DNA of 38,383 bases from contig CAMLIY010000006.1 of NCBI GenBank assembly GCA_946480125.1, positions 1-38,383 on the forward strand, written 5' to 3'. Under the pieces are notes generated by a model. The model was not told where the DNA came from. It searched no databases and saw nothing but the letters and a program-made list of their open reading frames with translations. Below, piece by piece: positions 1-9,348 of this stretch. The DNA is from an uncultured Asticcacaulis sp. (GTDB lineage: Bacteria > Pseudomonadota > Alphaproteobacteria > Caulobacterales > Caulobacteraceae). A program made the translations under genes and the position numbers. The number at the start of each line of letters is the position of its first letter. The first letter of the stretch is position 1.

Positions 1-406
1 ATGACAGAACATCCATGACCTGGGCGCGGGTGATGCGTGGCACGAATTCCATGGCATAGGCCGAAACACCCCTCGCGGCCAGGGCGTTCAGGGCGTCCTT
101 CTCGCGGTAGGCATCGAGCATGGCAATGACGATAGCGCCGTCTTTCAGCGCCGCGATTTCGTCCTTCGCCGGGCCGCGCACCTTGAGCACGATGTCCGCG
201 GCCTTGAGCGCCTCATTCGCCGTCCTGACGATAGTGGCGCCGGCGGCGGCAAAACCGTCATCGGTGATCGAGGCGCCCACACCCGCGCCCGACTGGATAT
301 TGACGGCCAGGCCGGCGCCGGTCCATTTCCTGACCGTGTCTGGCGTGGCGGCGACGCGGGTCTCACCCCGATAAACTTCCGCCAAAATGGCGATCGTGAT
401 CGACAA
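1..406 (-). CDS. pntA: NAD(P) transhydrogenase subunit alpha, N-terminal part (cut by window edge)
   Basis: The minus strand reads STITIAILAEVYRGETRV, then AATPDTV, an SGAG segment, VLKVRGP and EFVPRITRAQVMDVLS. These match the N-terminal NAD(H)-binding domain I of the proton-translocating transhydrogenase alpha subunit (E. coli PntA has ETRVAATP, SGAG and VPRISRAQ at the same places). The enzyme couples hydride transfer between NADH and NADP+ to proton re-entry at the inner membrane. The start is a TTG at 404-406, set by a strong GGAGGAG ribosome binding site (plus-strand 414-420) seven bases upstream. About 135 codons are visible; the rest lies outside the window. It is in the same direction as the carbohydrate genes upstream but is a housekeeping gene, so the island border is probably here. 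The 72 bp between it and the next gene must hold its promoter unless it is read through. Confidence 0.9.
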   Translation of the reverse strand, partial: MSITIAILAEVYRGETRVAATPDTVRKWTGAGLAVNIQSGAGVGASITDDGFAAAGATIVRTANEALKAADIVLKVRGPAKDEIAALKDGAIVIAMLDAYREKDALNALAARGVSAYAMEFVPRITRAQVMDVLS

Positions 407-478
407 GGATCAACTCCTCCTAAATAGTCAATGAGGCAAACCAATGCCCTCTCTCGACCACCGGCCGAGAAGGAAACT

Positions 479-1369
479 TCAAACGCGAGATATTTTGAAC
501 CAGGGAGTAGGCGAACCTGAAGCCTCAGTTTCGTAGACAAACACGCTGCCCGCCCGGTCTTCATCGAGCTTCCCCTCCAGGCCGACTCGCGCGCTGCTGA
601 TGAACAGATGGGATAAATCAGGCCCCCCGAAAGTGGGGCACGTTGGCTGGGAGGTTGGTGCACCAAAGCTGTAATCTATCTCTCCCGTGGGTGCGTAGCG
701 TATTACCTTCGAACGCCCCCACTGTGCGCTCCAGACGCATCCGTCACTGTCAACTATGGCGCCGTCAGGTGCCGAGTTTTCGGCCGTCGTCGCAAATAAG
801 GCTTTATCGCTAATGCACCCGGAAGGCGCGTCAAACCTGTAGCTAAAAATCGTCCCGCAACTTGAGTCAGCAAAATACATGCGGTCGCTCGAAGGGCTCC
901 AGCAAAGCCCATTGGAAATGCCAACTCCGTTTTCATGAATCGAGACCTGCCCGGAAGAGGATAGCGAATAAAGGCTGCCCTTTGCATCAGGCCCTTGTTC
1001 TGGCGCCAAGACCATGGAGCCACACCAAAACCGCCCCTGACTGTCAACCCGGCCATCATTCAGACGCAGTCGACCGTCCTGGACCTCATCCGGACGAGCA
1101 ATCCATTCAACCTTGCCGGTTTCGGGTTGGAAAAGAGCAAAGCCGGTGGAGAAAGCACTTACAAATACGTCCGGTCGGTCCGTCAGGCCAAAAGCACACA
1201 GAGGCTCCGGTGTCGGATAATCTCTAAGTCGTTTCCTGACGCTATCGTAGCTGATCATTCGACCACCCAGGATATCCGTAAGCCAGATCAGGCTTGTGCG
1301 CGCGTCCCACAGGATCGATTCTCCCAGCGCGCACGCCGTATCAATCACATCAATAAGTTTCGTTCTCAA
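479..1369 (-). CDS. SMP-30/gluconolactonase-family sugar lactonase, cytosolic
   Basis: A 296-residue protein of the SMP-30/Gnl/LRE six-bladed propeller family, which hydrolyses sugar-acid lactones with a single divalent metal. The usual metal ligands can be placed: Glu in ALGESILWD near the N-terminus, Asn in RLRLNDGRVD, and Asp in SAPDGAIVDSDG. No signal peptide is visible. The TTG start at 1369 is preferred because the lactonase fold begins about seven residues before ALGE, the length then fits the family, and an AGGA box lies about ten bases upstream. An in-frame extension to 1501 would run back through the end of the preceding gene and matches nothing. It is the last gene of the run GH50-sulfatase-FGE-lactonase. 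A role as galactonolactonase or anhydrogalactonolactonase is inferred from the neighbours. Confidence 0.8.
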   Translation of the reverse strand: MRTKLIDVIDTACALGESILWDARTSLIWLTDILGGRMISYDSVRKRLRDYPTPEPLCAFGLTDRPDVFVSAFSTGFALFQPETGKVEWIARPDEVQDGRLRLNDGRVDSQGRFWCGSMVLAPEQGPDAKGSLYSLSSSGQVSIHENGVGISNGLCWSPSSDRMYFADSSCGTIFSYRFDAPSGCISDKALFATTAENSAPDGAIVDSDGCVWSAQWGRSKVIRYAPTGEIDYSFGAPTSQPTCPTFGGPDLSHLFISSARVGLEGKLDEDRAGSVFVYETEASGSPTPWFKISRV

Positions 1370-1437
1370 AGCAACATAGTCCTGAGGTCGTGAGGAGAAA
1401 ACCCGACTATTGACGGGCGGGTTCAAAGTAAAAAATG

Positions 1438-2406
1438 CTACCTGCGAATTACACAGCGGAAACCCACGTGCGAGGTTGAGGTGTCGATAAATTGCGCCCA
1501 ACGCGCAGCCGGTCGATAACGCTGGCAGTGGTTAGGGGCGCAAAGATGCGAGCCGCCCTTTAACACCATCCGGGGAATGGACGTGCCGCTGGTCCGATCA
1601 AGGCTATCTTCACGACCGACTGTCTTGTGTTTCGGAACACCACAACAGCTAACGGCGTTAGCCCCCGGATTGCCGGTGTACCAGTCTGCTGTCCATTCCC
1701 AAACATTGCCGATCATGTCAAATAGCCCATATTCATTGGCTGGATAGGAGCCGACGGGCGCTGTGAATTTCTCGCCGTCGGGAGCGTCGTTTTGATATGG
1801 AAATACACCCTGAAAGGTCTTTGCCATTGCTCTACCCTCCAGCTCAAGCTCCTCCCCCCAAGCATAGGACGTAATTGTGCCACCGCGTGCCGCATATTCC
1901 CATTCCGCCTCGCTCGGCAGCGATTTGCCGGCCCACCTGGCATAGGCTGCGGCATCAGCATGGACAACGTGAACGACCGGATGATCCCGGACATCCAGAT
2001 AGGAACTGCCTGGCCCGCGTGGATGACGCCAGTTTGCGCCGAACACATAATCCCACCAAACGGGGCCGTCCGTCAGATCAACGGGGCCCGACGTGCCAAC
2101 AAAAACAGCCGAACCGGGCCACACCATCTCAGGCGGCATACCAGGGTAGTCCATCGGATTTGGCGGCACTTCCGCAAAGGTGACATAGCCCGTCTCCCTG
2201 ACAAACTGAGCAAATTGCGCGTTTGTTACAGGCGTCTCGTCTATCCAGAAATCACCAACTGTCGCGCGACGGAGCGGCCTTTCATCAGGATAAAAATCCT
2301 CGCTGCCCATTATGTAGGTACCGCCGAGGACCAACTTCATAGCGGCAATACTCCTGTCCGGAGTTTCGTTTCCGCCGCCCTTGCCATACATTCCCTCACT
2401 CGACAT
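1438..2406 (-). CDS. Formylglycine-generating enzyme (sulfatase-activating)
   Basis: About 322 residues, FGE-sulfatase/SUMF1-type fold. It begins MKLVLGGTYIMGSEDFYPDERP and contains the family segments PVTNAQFAQFV, LPSEAEWEYAARGG, YGLFDMIGNVWEW and GGSHLC..HCQRYRPAAR. The two active-site cysteines sit in that last segment at about residues 289 and 294, with the five-residue spacing of aerobic FGE (Cys336/Cys341 in the human enzyme). The enzyme oxidises the cysteine of C-x-P-S-R sulfatases to formylglycine. The neighbouring sulfatase has exactly that motif, so this is almost certainly its maturase. The start at 2406 is 13 bases after the sulfatase stop. A second ATG at 2391 with a better GAGG box is an alternative that would remove five residues. 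The sequence upstream of 2406 in this frame is the sulfatase 3' end and is not part of this gene. Confidence 0.93.
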   Translation of the reverse strand: MSSEGMYGKGGGNETPDRSIAAMKLVLGGTYIMGSEDFYPDERPLRRATVGDFWIDETPVTNAQFAQFVRETGYVTFAEVPPNPMDYPGMPPEMVWPGSAVFVGTSGPVDLTDGPVWWDYVFGANWRHPRGPGSSYLDVRDHPVVHVVHADAAAYARWAGKSLPSEAEWEYAARGGTITSYAWGEELELEGRAMAKTFQGVFPYQNDAPDGEKFTAPVGSYPANEYGLFDMIGNVWEWTADWYTGNPGANAVSCCGVPKHKTVGREDSLDRTSGTSIPRMVLKGGSHLCAPNHCQRYRPAARWAQFIDTSTSHVGFRCVIRR

Positions 2407-2419
2407 TGATATGTCACGC

Positions 2420-3826
2420 TTAGCGTATGTCTTGGATCGGCTTACGATACTTGTCCATAAGTTCAAGATCGTAGTTGTCATACTTGGTCTGCAACATCCA
2501 CAGAGGCCGTTCGAGCGTGAGTTCCCACTTGAACAGTTCTTTGAATAACGCCTTGACTCTGTCGGGATATTTTCCGGCAAGGTTTTGCTGCTCAGAAATA
2601 TCAGTCCTCACATTGTAAAGTTCCGCCGGACGATCAGGAAAACGGACAAGCTTCCAGTCGCCATCACGAACGGCGGCGTGGGTATTTATTTTCCAGAATA
2701 GTGACTGATGTGGGCGAGTGCTTCTCTTGCCTTCAACATATGGCCGGAGATTGACGCCATCAATATTCTTTAATGAATCTGGATCGCCACCCGCTGCCGA
2801 ATAAAACGTCGGCAGTAAATCCATTGAACTCACTGGCTGGGAAAAGACGGTCCCCGCAGCTGCAATCCCCGGCCAACGCATCAAAAAAGGTACGCGAATG
2901 CCCCCTTCCAACAGCGTGGCCTTCGCGCCCGCCAACGGATAGTTGCTCGTTGCGTTCTGATCAATGGGTCCGCCATTATCGTTTGTGAAGACAACAAGAG
3001 TGTTGTCATCCAGACCTAAAGCATGAAGTTTTTTTAGCACTTTTCCGACATTGCGATCCATGGCGAAAGTCATGGCTGCCGCAATTTTTCGTTGTCCGGT
3101 CAACTCAGGAAACAGAGCCAGATCTGCCGCTGTGGCCTGCATTGGCGCATGTACTGCGTTAAAAGCTAACATTACAAAAAAGGGGTGGTCTTTGTTATCC
3201 TCAATATATTGGGCGGCGGCATCACCCAACGCATCAGTGAAATAACCATCGGCTTCATGATAATTGCCATAACCATGCTCCAGCCTGTTTTCCCCCTGGT
3301 CCTCAGCGCTTTCGTAGGGCAAATAATCCCTTGCCCCGCCGCGAAAGCCCAAAAACTCATCAAAACCACGTTTTGTCGGATGATATCTGTCTGCCGATCC
3401 CTCATGCCACTTACCGAATAAGGCTGTTGTGTACCCTTGTGATTTCAACGTATCGGCAACCGTCACCTGATCCAAGGGCAGCCCCATATCCTCACCCAAT
3501 AGCTTAGATGAGGCGCTCATATAGCCGGGCACGGGATTATGTTCGAAACCAAACCTTTCAGGATAGCGACCTGTTAAAAGCCCCGCCCTGGAGGGACCAC
3601 ATGTGGGTGCCGCGACATAGGCTTGCGAAAACTTGACGCTCTGTTTGGCCAAGGAATCAAGGTTCGGCGTTTTCATCACATGGCTGCCCTGAAAACCAAA
3701 ATCCGCGTAGCCGGCATCGTCCGACAAGATAAACACAATATTGGGTTTTGTTCTGTTCGATGCCGCATTGGCAACCATCGGCATGGTGAGCAGACATACC
3801 GCGGTCAAGGCAACTAGAGACTTCAT
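2420..3826 (-). CDS. Secreted type I arylsulfatase (S1 family)
   Basis: 468 residues with an N-terminal signal peptide ending near VANA-AS at about residue 21. The alkaline-phosphatase-superfamily sulfatase core follows: [17 protein letters not shown] (metal-binding Asp pair at about 36-37), then [12 protein letters not shown], in which Cys76 is the residue converted to formylglycine, then GKWHEG and DNGG. The C-x-P-S-R motif means it depends on an FGE maturase, which is encoded directly downstream. It would remove sulfate esters from oligosaccharides in the periplasm or outside the cell. With a GH50 agarase-like gene 74 bp upstream, a sulfated red-algal galactan (agar/porphyran or carrageenan type) is the likely substrate. 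The subfamily number and ester position cannot be told by eye. The ribosome binding site is weak, which suggests co-translation or coupling with the upstream gene. Confidence 0.92.
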   Translation of the reverse strand: MKSLVALTAVCLLTMPMVANAASNRTKPNIVFILSDDAGYADFGFQGSHVMKTPNLDSLAKQSVKFSQAYVAAPTCGPSRAGLLTGRYPERFGFEHNPVPGYMSASSKLLGEDMGLPLDQVTVADTLKSQGYTTALFGKWHEGSADRYHPTKRGFDEFLGFRGGARDYLPYESAEDQGENRLEHGYGNYHEADGYFTDALGDAAAQYIEDNKDHPFFVMLAFNAVHAPMQATAADLALFPELTGQRKIAAAMTFAMDRNVGKVLKKLHALGLDDNTLVVFTNDNGGPIDQNATSNYPLAGAKATLLEGGIRVPFLMRWPGIAAAGTVFSQPVSSMDLLPTFYSAAGGDPDSLKNIDGVNLRPYVEGKRSTRPHQSLFWKINTHAAVRDGDWKLVRFPDRPAELYNVRTDISEQQNLAGKYPDRVKALFKELFKWELTLERPLWMLQTKYDNYDLELMDKYRKPIQDIR

Positions 3827-3900
3827 GACATTTCAACTTTTACTTTTTAGCAGGTCTGGCAGTTATGTGGAAAGGTTGAACCGCCCAAGTAACTAGTTAA

Positions 3901-6213
3901 TTATTTAGTAATTTTGGCAGAGAACCGACGTGAATACAGATCAGCATTGACCTCCTTAGCCGCCTTAACCATCGGTGCATAAGGCACATCCGCCACACTT
4001 ACAAAACCTACATTGTAGTTTTCACCGTCATAAGCACGGCCCGACACGGGTTCATCCAGATATTCGAACCAATGGGCGCCCACGAAATAGGGATTATCGA
4101 TGACCGTATGCATGTAATTCTTAAACATCTGAGCCCGATCTGTCTGATCGGCAGCAATCACCAGACCGGAATTATAAAGGCCTGAGTCCATAGCACCCAT
4201 ATGATATTCGCCAATAATACTGGGCCTATCTATGTCTTTCAGAAACGACCACACATTCGGGCTCACACCTTCAGTATAATTATTGTAGCTGACCACGTCA
4301 GTATATTTGGCTGCGGCACGGACCGTTTCAGGCGGCATACCCCAACTGGCCATACGCGCTCCCATATAGAGATAATTCGGCATAACGCGCTTTAAAGCCC
4401 GCTGTACGACCTCGAAATACTGCTCCGAATACCGCTGCAACCACATGGATAAATCTGCGCGAAGACCCTCATTGATCTCGCCCACTACAAAACCGTCACT
4501 CAGGCTATCCCAACTCGCAATCTCTGTGTTCCAGCGGGCATTAAGCGCTTCTATCGTGCCATATTTCGAGTGCAACGCTTCGGCAAAATCCGCCTTGGCC
4601 GGACTTTCAGATGCCTTCAAACTTAAAACATTGATGGCAATGCCAAAATGGGTACGATCCGATGTCAGACGGCCCCAGCTCTTCTCGTTGTCAATAAAAA
4701 CACCGATACACCAGGGTGAATTTTTGACCTCCTCGGCGATGGAATTCACCGTAACTTGAGCGCGCCGGGCAAATTCCGGATCGAATGGATCCGGCATTCT
4801 GCCCCAGAGGTCGGAACCCGAACTCACGGTCTTAAAGTCACCGATAATCCAGCCATTTGCATAATACGGGACCTTCTGATTGTCATAAAACATCGGATCG
4901 ATCCAATTGCCAAACGAGGTAAAACCCCAGTCCTTCATCCGGTCGAGCGTAACGTCTTTCCAGGTTTCAAGGGCCGGTTTGGCGCTCGTATCCCCATACT
5001 TGCGCTGCAGATTGGCGAGATAAAAGCTGTACGATTCGCCATGCTTCAGCGGCCCACTAAAGAACGAACGGCTATAGCCGTAGTAGGCTCCCATTGGTTC
5101 CGAATAGTCCGGAAGCCATTCAAACATATCGCGTCGCAAGGGCGAACTGAGGAATCGTGTGCCTAGCGCGCTAGTCGTCACCGGAAGGACATCTTTTGAA
5201 TCTTCCGGCGTTACCGCTTCAGGGTCGATTTTATGCACGTCGGGCGAATGGAAGTCGAAGCCCGTCACCGTTGTCGTATTGGCCATACGAACATTTGCGA
5301 CACCATCTGAAAAGAACAAATAGCCTTCGGGATCGACGAGCCACCACTTCCCATCAACTTTTTCCGTCCTGAAGTTGCCCGTGGCGCGCTGCCGCGGGCC
5401 GGTCGCCCAACCGCCATATTTCGACCGGTCCTGCATCCCCGGCGAGACAGAAAGCGCAGACAATTCGGCCTTGGCATATGCCCTTAGCTCTGCATCATTG
5501 TGGACCTTGCCGACGAACTCAACCTTGGCTGTTTGGCCATATTTGTCGATAATGTTTTTCAGATAGCTTGGGTCAACCGGCGGGTTGCTCCGCACGCGAA
5601 TATTATCAAGGACGATATCGCGCTCAGTCATGGCGGACTTGATCCAGATCTTAACGCTACTGACCTCATTTACCGCCAGCTTGCTGCGTCCCCAAGTGTT
5701 TACGAGCTTTATATCCCTCGTCTTCCAGGCCGGCGGAGTGTCGCGCATACCCGTATCCTGATCCGCCACATCGCCATTGAGAACAAAATACATTGTGCCG
5801 GATTTACCGGCGCCCAAGGCTGCGCTCCGAGTATTCGAGACGCCCTTCGTGTCCGTGACGGTGACATAGATTTGCACCGTGTCAGTACCTGTATTGGCCG
5901 CATCGAAGGCCAAATTTATATCCCCCATTCCACTCCAATCCCACGGCGAATCCGGCTGGAAGGTCAAGGCCGCAGAGTCGTCGGTCCCGGTTGGCGTAAA
6001 AGCGACCTGCAACGCCCTGCGACCGTCTGTTGCGTTTTTTTCAATAATGCTCCCCTTGGCACTGCTGAAACTCACCCACGTAGGAATGACTGCATCTTCA
6101 AAACTCGCAAGCTTTACCTCTGTGGCGGATTTCGCCAAAACAGGCCCGCACGAACTCGCCAGCACAAAACCTGATAGTAGTGTTGCTGTGAGCAATCCCG
6201 CCTTGTTGATCAT
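3901..6213 (-). CDS. GH50 beta-agarase-like glycoside hydrolase
   Basis: 770 residues from an ATG at 6213 that has an AGGAAGAG box ten bases upstream; a further 18 in-frame codons upstream look untranslated. A signal peptide (MINKAGLLTATLLSGFVLAS..AKS) is followed by a beta-sandwich, CBM-like domain (about 35-210) and a TIM-barrel domain beginning GNFRTEKVDGKWWLVDPEGYLFFSDG. The proposed acid/base is Glu510 in FIDNEKSWG and the proposed nucleophile is Glu669 in SIIGEYHMGA. Their 159-residue spacing is close to that of the catalytic pair of the GH50 exo-agarase Aga50D (161 from memory). GH50 enzymes release neoagarobiose from agarose. A canonical lipobox is absent, so a soluble periplasmic or secreted enzyme is likelier than a lipoprotein. 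It leads the run that continues into sulfatase, FGE and lactonase, behind an operator at 6339-6350. GH42-like galactosidases are the main alternative. Confidence 0.75.
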   Translation of the reverse strand: MINKAGLLTATLLSGFVLASSCGPVLAKSATEVKLASFEDAVIPTWVSFSSAKGSIIEKNATDGRRALQVAFTPTGTDDSAALTFQPDSPWDWSGMGDINLAFDAANTGTDTVQIYVTVTDTKGVSNTRSAALGAGKSGTMYFVLNGDVADQDTGMRDTPPAWKTRDIKLVNTWGRSKLAVNEVSSVKIWIKSAMTERDIVLDNIRVRSNPPVDPSYLKNIIDKYGQTAKVEFVGKVHNDAELRAYAKAELSALSVSPGMQDRSKYGGWATGPRQRATGNFRTEKVDGKWWLVDPEGYLFFSDGVANVRMANTTTVTGFDFHSPDVHKIDPEAVTPEDSKDVLPVTTSALGTRFLSSPLRRDMFEWLPDYSEPMGAYYGYSRSFFSGPLKHGESYSFYLANLQRKYGDTSAKPALETWKDVTLDRMKDWGFTSFGNWIDPMFYDNQKVPYYANGWIIGDFKTVSSGSDLWGRMPDPFDPEFARRAQVTVNSIAEEVKNSPWCIGVFIDNEKSWGRLTSDRTHFGIAINVLSLKASESPAKADFAEALHSKYGTIEALNARWNTEIASWDSLSDGFVVGEINEGLRADLSMWLQRYSEQYFEVVQRALKRVMPNYLYMGARMASWGMPPETVRAAAKYTDVVSYNNYTEGVSPNVWSFLKDIDRPSIIGEYHMGAMDSGLYNSGLVIAADQTDRAQMFKNYMHTVIDNPYFVGAHWFEYLDEPVSGRAYDGENYNVGFVSVADVPYAPMVKAAKEVNADLYSRRFSAKITK

Positions 6214-6318
6214 GTCGACGCGTCTCTTCCTGTCAGAATGATATTTTTGATCTTTTAGCCTGCACAATGTCAGGCAACCGAGATCGCCGCCGTAATGGCA
6301 TTAGCAATCAGCGCTTCT

Positions 6319-6350
6319 TTTCTACAAGCCCGGCTCTGATTGTCAACAAT
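6319..6350 (-). promoter_or_regulatory. Predicted promoter and ATTGTNNACAAT operator in front of the GH50 run
   Basis: The 12-bp palindrome ATTGTCAACAAT lies at 6339-6350. Read on the minus strand it contains TTGACA (6341-6346), followed after 16 bases by TAGAAA (6319-6324), a plausible -10. The site would therefore sit on the -35 element of the promoter for the gene starting at 6213, leaving a 5' leader of about 100 bases. A bound repressor here would block RNA polymerase. Confidence 0.6.
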
Positions 6351-6451
6351 TTACATTCGCAAAGAGGCAAATATGAATTTCGCGGTCGCACCGATGTGGT
6401 GGACAGTCAGGTAAAAGTACCCATTCATTATACGCATGCATCGACGGGTAC

Positions 6452-9121
6452 TCATCTTGCCAGCTTGCGGACCCCCCGCACCCTAAATTCGACCTCGGTT
6501 CCAGCCGCCCTGATGAGGTTTGGCAAGGTGATGGGCTGGCCACCACCTACCCAAATATTAACGATCCCCGGCCTGACATACCTGTCACCATTAGCATCGA
6601 CGACACTAAGGGCGCGCTCGTCAAGGGTGAAGCGCACCGTCTTCGTTTCCCCCTGCTTAAGATATACGCGCTGAAAGCCAGCCAAGGCGCGTATAGGGGC
6701 GCCGGCAATTTTTGGGTGACTGACATAGAGCTGTACGACTTCATCGCCGTCCATGACGCCGGAATTGGTTACATTGACGCTTACGGTTTGCGGGTGACCG
6801 GCTTGCAGAACCCCATGGCCGAGACTAGGTGCGCTATAATCGAAGCGTGTGTAACTAAGGCCATATCCGAAGGGATACAGAGGCTCACCCGAGAAATAGC
6901 GGTAGGTGCGCGCCTTCATGGCATAATCTTTGAAATCCGGCAGTTGATCAACCGACTTATAGAAGGTCAGCGGCAAGCGACCCGCCGGACTGTAATCACC
7001 GGCAATCAAACCTGCCACCGCAGTACCACCTTGGCCACCCGGATACCACGCTTCGATAATGGCCGGTACATGTTGATCGGCCCAGTTGACCGACAAGGCG
7101 CTGCCGTTGGTCAGAACCAGAACCACTGGTTTACCCGTGCCGACCACCTGTTTGATCAGGTTTTCCTGCACCTGAGGCAAATCAAGACTGGTGCGGTCAC
7201 CGCGATCAAAACCAGGGACGGCAATGGGCATTTCCTCATCTTCGATGCGTGCCGACAGACCCGCGACAACCACCACTAAATCAGCTTTCGAAGCGGCCGC
7301 AACGGCCATCTGCGCTTGATCACCGGGTGGCGTCCAGAAAAGGCGCAGGGTCCCCCACGCGCGGTGTGGTTTCATCTCGGCGACAAACGGATAGGTTTTG
7401 CCGGCCTCAAGCCGAACCATGCCGCCCTTATCGTCAAGCCGGTATCCATCCTTCCATGTGTCTATGGTCTGGTCGTCACCGATCTTAATGCGATAGCCAT
7501 TGGTATCGTCGATGCGCATCATGTAGTCGCCGCTTTCCGGCACCTTGATAAAGCCGGTCCAACGCAACGAAAAGCCTTCTTTTTGATACCACTCAAAGCG
7601 TCCTTCGCGGATGGTTTGTGTATCTACGGGCGTGCTTTCGGGCTCAAGGCCGCTGAACTCTTCAAGTTTAAGGCCATTTTGCGTGCAGGCCTGATCGACG
7701 CATAAAACCCCTGTGGGCGTCAACATCTCAGCGGCATTAATTAAACCGCTGCCGGTGACGTGGACGATTTGGCTGTTGGGATAACGAGCGCGTAGGCCCT
7801 CAAGGATGGTGACGGGATGTGAAGGATCACCATGATAATTGCCAACAACGGCGTCCAGTGTATCGGCATTGGGGCCAATAACGGCGATGGTGCGTGGCTC
7901 ACCCTTAATGGGCAGCAGATTGTCCTTGTTTTTAAGCAAGACCATGGATTCACGGGCCAATTGTAAGGAAACATCACGATGCTGCACAGTATCAACTTGA
8001 TCCGGTCCTATGGTGCCGAAGCCTGTCTTGATCGGTGGGCCCAATATACCCAATTCCATTCTGGCCTTAAGCAGGCGAATGAGGGCGCGGTCGATTACAT
8101 CCTCGCTCAATAGCCCGCTTTTGGCCGCGAGATAGATGGGGTTTTTGGAGCCATCAGCAGGGCCACTATCCCAACCGCAGATTAGATCCAATCCACCCTT
8201 AAAGGCGACGCTGGCCGCTTCGGTGGCGTTGGCAGTATAGTTATGATGTTTGACGTCATAAATATTATTGACCGCTCCGCAGTCAGAGACGACATAGCCG
8301 TCGAAGCCCCAGTCTTTTCTGAGATATGTCTTAAGCAGCACGCTATTAGCGCATGCCGGCACGCCATTGACAGAGGGGTAAGAACACATGACCGACTTGG
8401 CTTTCCCCTCCGTGACAGTGGCGCGAAAGGCGGGCAGGTAGGTGTCTTCGAGGTCATGCGGCGTAGGATGGAAATCATCACTATGGCGCGAATATTCCGG
8501 TCCGCTATAGACCGCAAAATGTTTAACGGTCGCGATCGTTTTGGGGTGATCGAGGTCGGGTCCTTGCAACCCCTGCACGAAAGCAATGCCCGTGCGCGCC
8601 GTCAGATACGGGTCTTCGCCGTAGGTTTCCTGGCCACGGCCCCAACGCGGATCGCGCACGATATTGATATTGGGGGACCAGACCGTTAGACCTTCATAAC
8701 GAGCACTAGACCCATCTGGCTGGACGCGCCCGTTGTATTTGCTGCGGAATTCCGTTCCGACAATGTCACCGGCGCGATGGATAAGGGGTTCATCCCATGT
8801 AGCTGCCATGCCCATGGCTTGCGGAAAAACAGTCGCGTAGCCGGATCGCGCCACACCATGAAGGCCTTCGCTCCACCAGAAATAAGCAGGAATTCCCAAA
8901 CGCGGGATGGCGGGAGCCTCGTCATCCAGTTGCGAAACTTTTTCAGCAAGTGTCATCTGGCTGACCAGTTTAGCAGCCACGTCGCCCGAAACATTGCGTT
9001 CAGCCGTTTGCGAGATATTTTTCGGCGCCGCCATTACCTGGCACAGTGGCGTCAGACCTATTGCGGACACCAACCATACCGCGGTAAAATATTGTCTTGA
9101 GGGATGGAAAGATCCGACCAT
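6452..9121 (-). CDS. GH3 family beta-glycosidase with inserted PA14 domain
   Basis: 889 residues from the ATG at 9121, which has an AAGG box eight bases upstream. A signal peptide (FTAVWLVSAIGLTPLCQVMAA) precedes the GH3 catalytic domain: YFWWSEGLHGVAR, DPRWGRGQETYGEDP, the KH pair in TVKHFAVYSGPE, and the nucleophile Asp280 in VVSDCGAV. A PA14 domain (about 472-600; GFIKVPESGDYMMRIDDTNGYRI) is inserted in the C-terminal alpha/beta domain, and a FnIII-like domain ends the protein. This architecture belongs to periplasmic beta-xylosidase/beta-glucosidase-type GH3 enzymes; the substrate cannot be deduced from sequence alone. In this context it may act on galactan- or xylan-derived side chains. 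It is divergent from the halogenase at 9349, and an ATTGTNNACAAT operator lies between them. Confidence 0.88.
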   Translation of the reverse strand: MVGSFHPSRQYFTAVWLVSAIGLTPLCQVMAAPKNISQTAERNVSGDVAAKLVSQMTLAEKVSQLDDEAPAIPRLGIPAYFWWSEGLHGVARSGYATVFPQAMGMAATWDEPLIHRAGDIVGTEFRSKYNGRVQPDGSSARYEGLTVWSPNINIVRDPRWGRGQETYGEDPYLTARTGIAFVQGLQGPDLDHPKTIATVKHFAVYSGPEYSRHSDDFHPTPHDLEDTYLPAFRATVTEGKAKSVMCSYPSVNGVPACANSVLLKTYLRKDWGFDGYVVSDCGAVNNIYDVKHHNYTANATEAASVAFKGGLDLICGWDSGPADGSKNPIYLAAKSGLLSEDVIDRALIRLLKARMELGILGPPIKTGFGTIGPDQVDTVQHRDVSLQLARESMVLLKNKDNLLPIKGEPRTIAVIGPNADTLDAVVGNYHGDPSHPVTILEGLRARYPNSQIVHVTGSGLINAAEMLTPTGVLCVDQACTQNGLKLEEFSGLEPESTPVDTQTIREGRFEWYQKEGFSLRWTGFIKVPESGDYMMRIDDTNGYRIKIGDDQTIDTWKDGYRLDDKGGMVRLEAGKTYPFVAEMKPHRAWGTLRLFWTPPGDQAQMAVAAASKADLVVVVAGLSARIEDEEMPIAVPGFDRGDRTSLDLPQVQENLIKQVVGTGKPVVLVLTNGSALSVNWADQHVPAIIEAWYPGGQGGTAVAGLIAGDYSPAGRLPLTFYKSVDQLPDFKDYAMKARTYRYFSGEPLYPFGYGLSYTRFDYSAPSLGHGVLQAGHPQTVSVNVTNSGVMDGDEVVQLYVSHPKIAGAPIRALAGFQRVYLKQGETKTVRFTLDERALSVVDANGDRYVRPGIVNIWVGGGQPITLPNLIRAAGTEVEFRVRGVRKLAR

Positions 9122-9216
9122 TTTGATGCCTTGAAGCGCTGTGACCACCTGCGTTGGCACCGAAGGTCAACGCCCGTTAGCGAACCTGATCTCTGCCAAC
9201 CGATTTGACAAAAATT

Positions 9217-9230
9217 AATTGTCAACAATT
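9217..9230. promoter_or_regulatory. ATTGTNNACAAT operator between GH3 and halogenase genes
   Basis: AATTGTCAACAATT is a 14-bp near-perfect palindrome placed 96 bp before the GH3 start and about 120 bp before the halogenase start, so one bound dimer could control both divergent genes. A plus-strand TTGACA is at 9205-9210, but no good -10 at normal spacing was found in either direction. The exact promoters are therefore undefined. The remaining 118 bp up to 9348 contain no other recognised element. Confidence 0.6.
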
Positions 9231-9348
9231 CACATTATAGGTATTCGTATGAATGCGCATGCGTTTTTAGGCCAGCGGCGCCAAAAACCTTTATGCGGCC
9301 CTTTCGAAACTGAACTGTCGGCGTTTAAACATAGTGGAGGCAAGCCAG

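Noticed and set aside
3901..6213. Lipoprotein signal in the agarase-like enzyme
   Set aside because: The cysteine follows ALASS rather than a canonical L-x-G/A-C box, and a normal signal peptidase site lies a few residues later.
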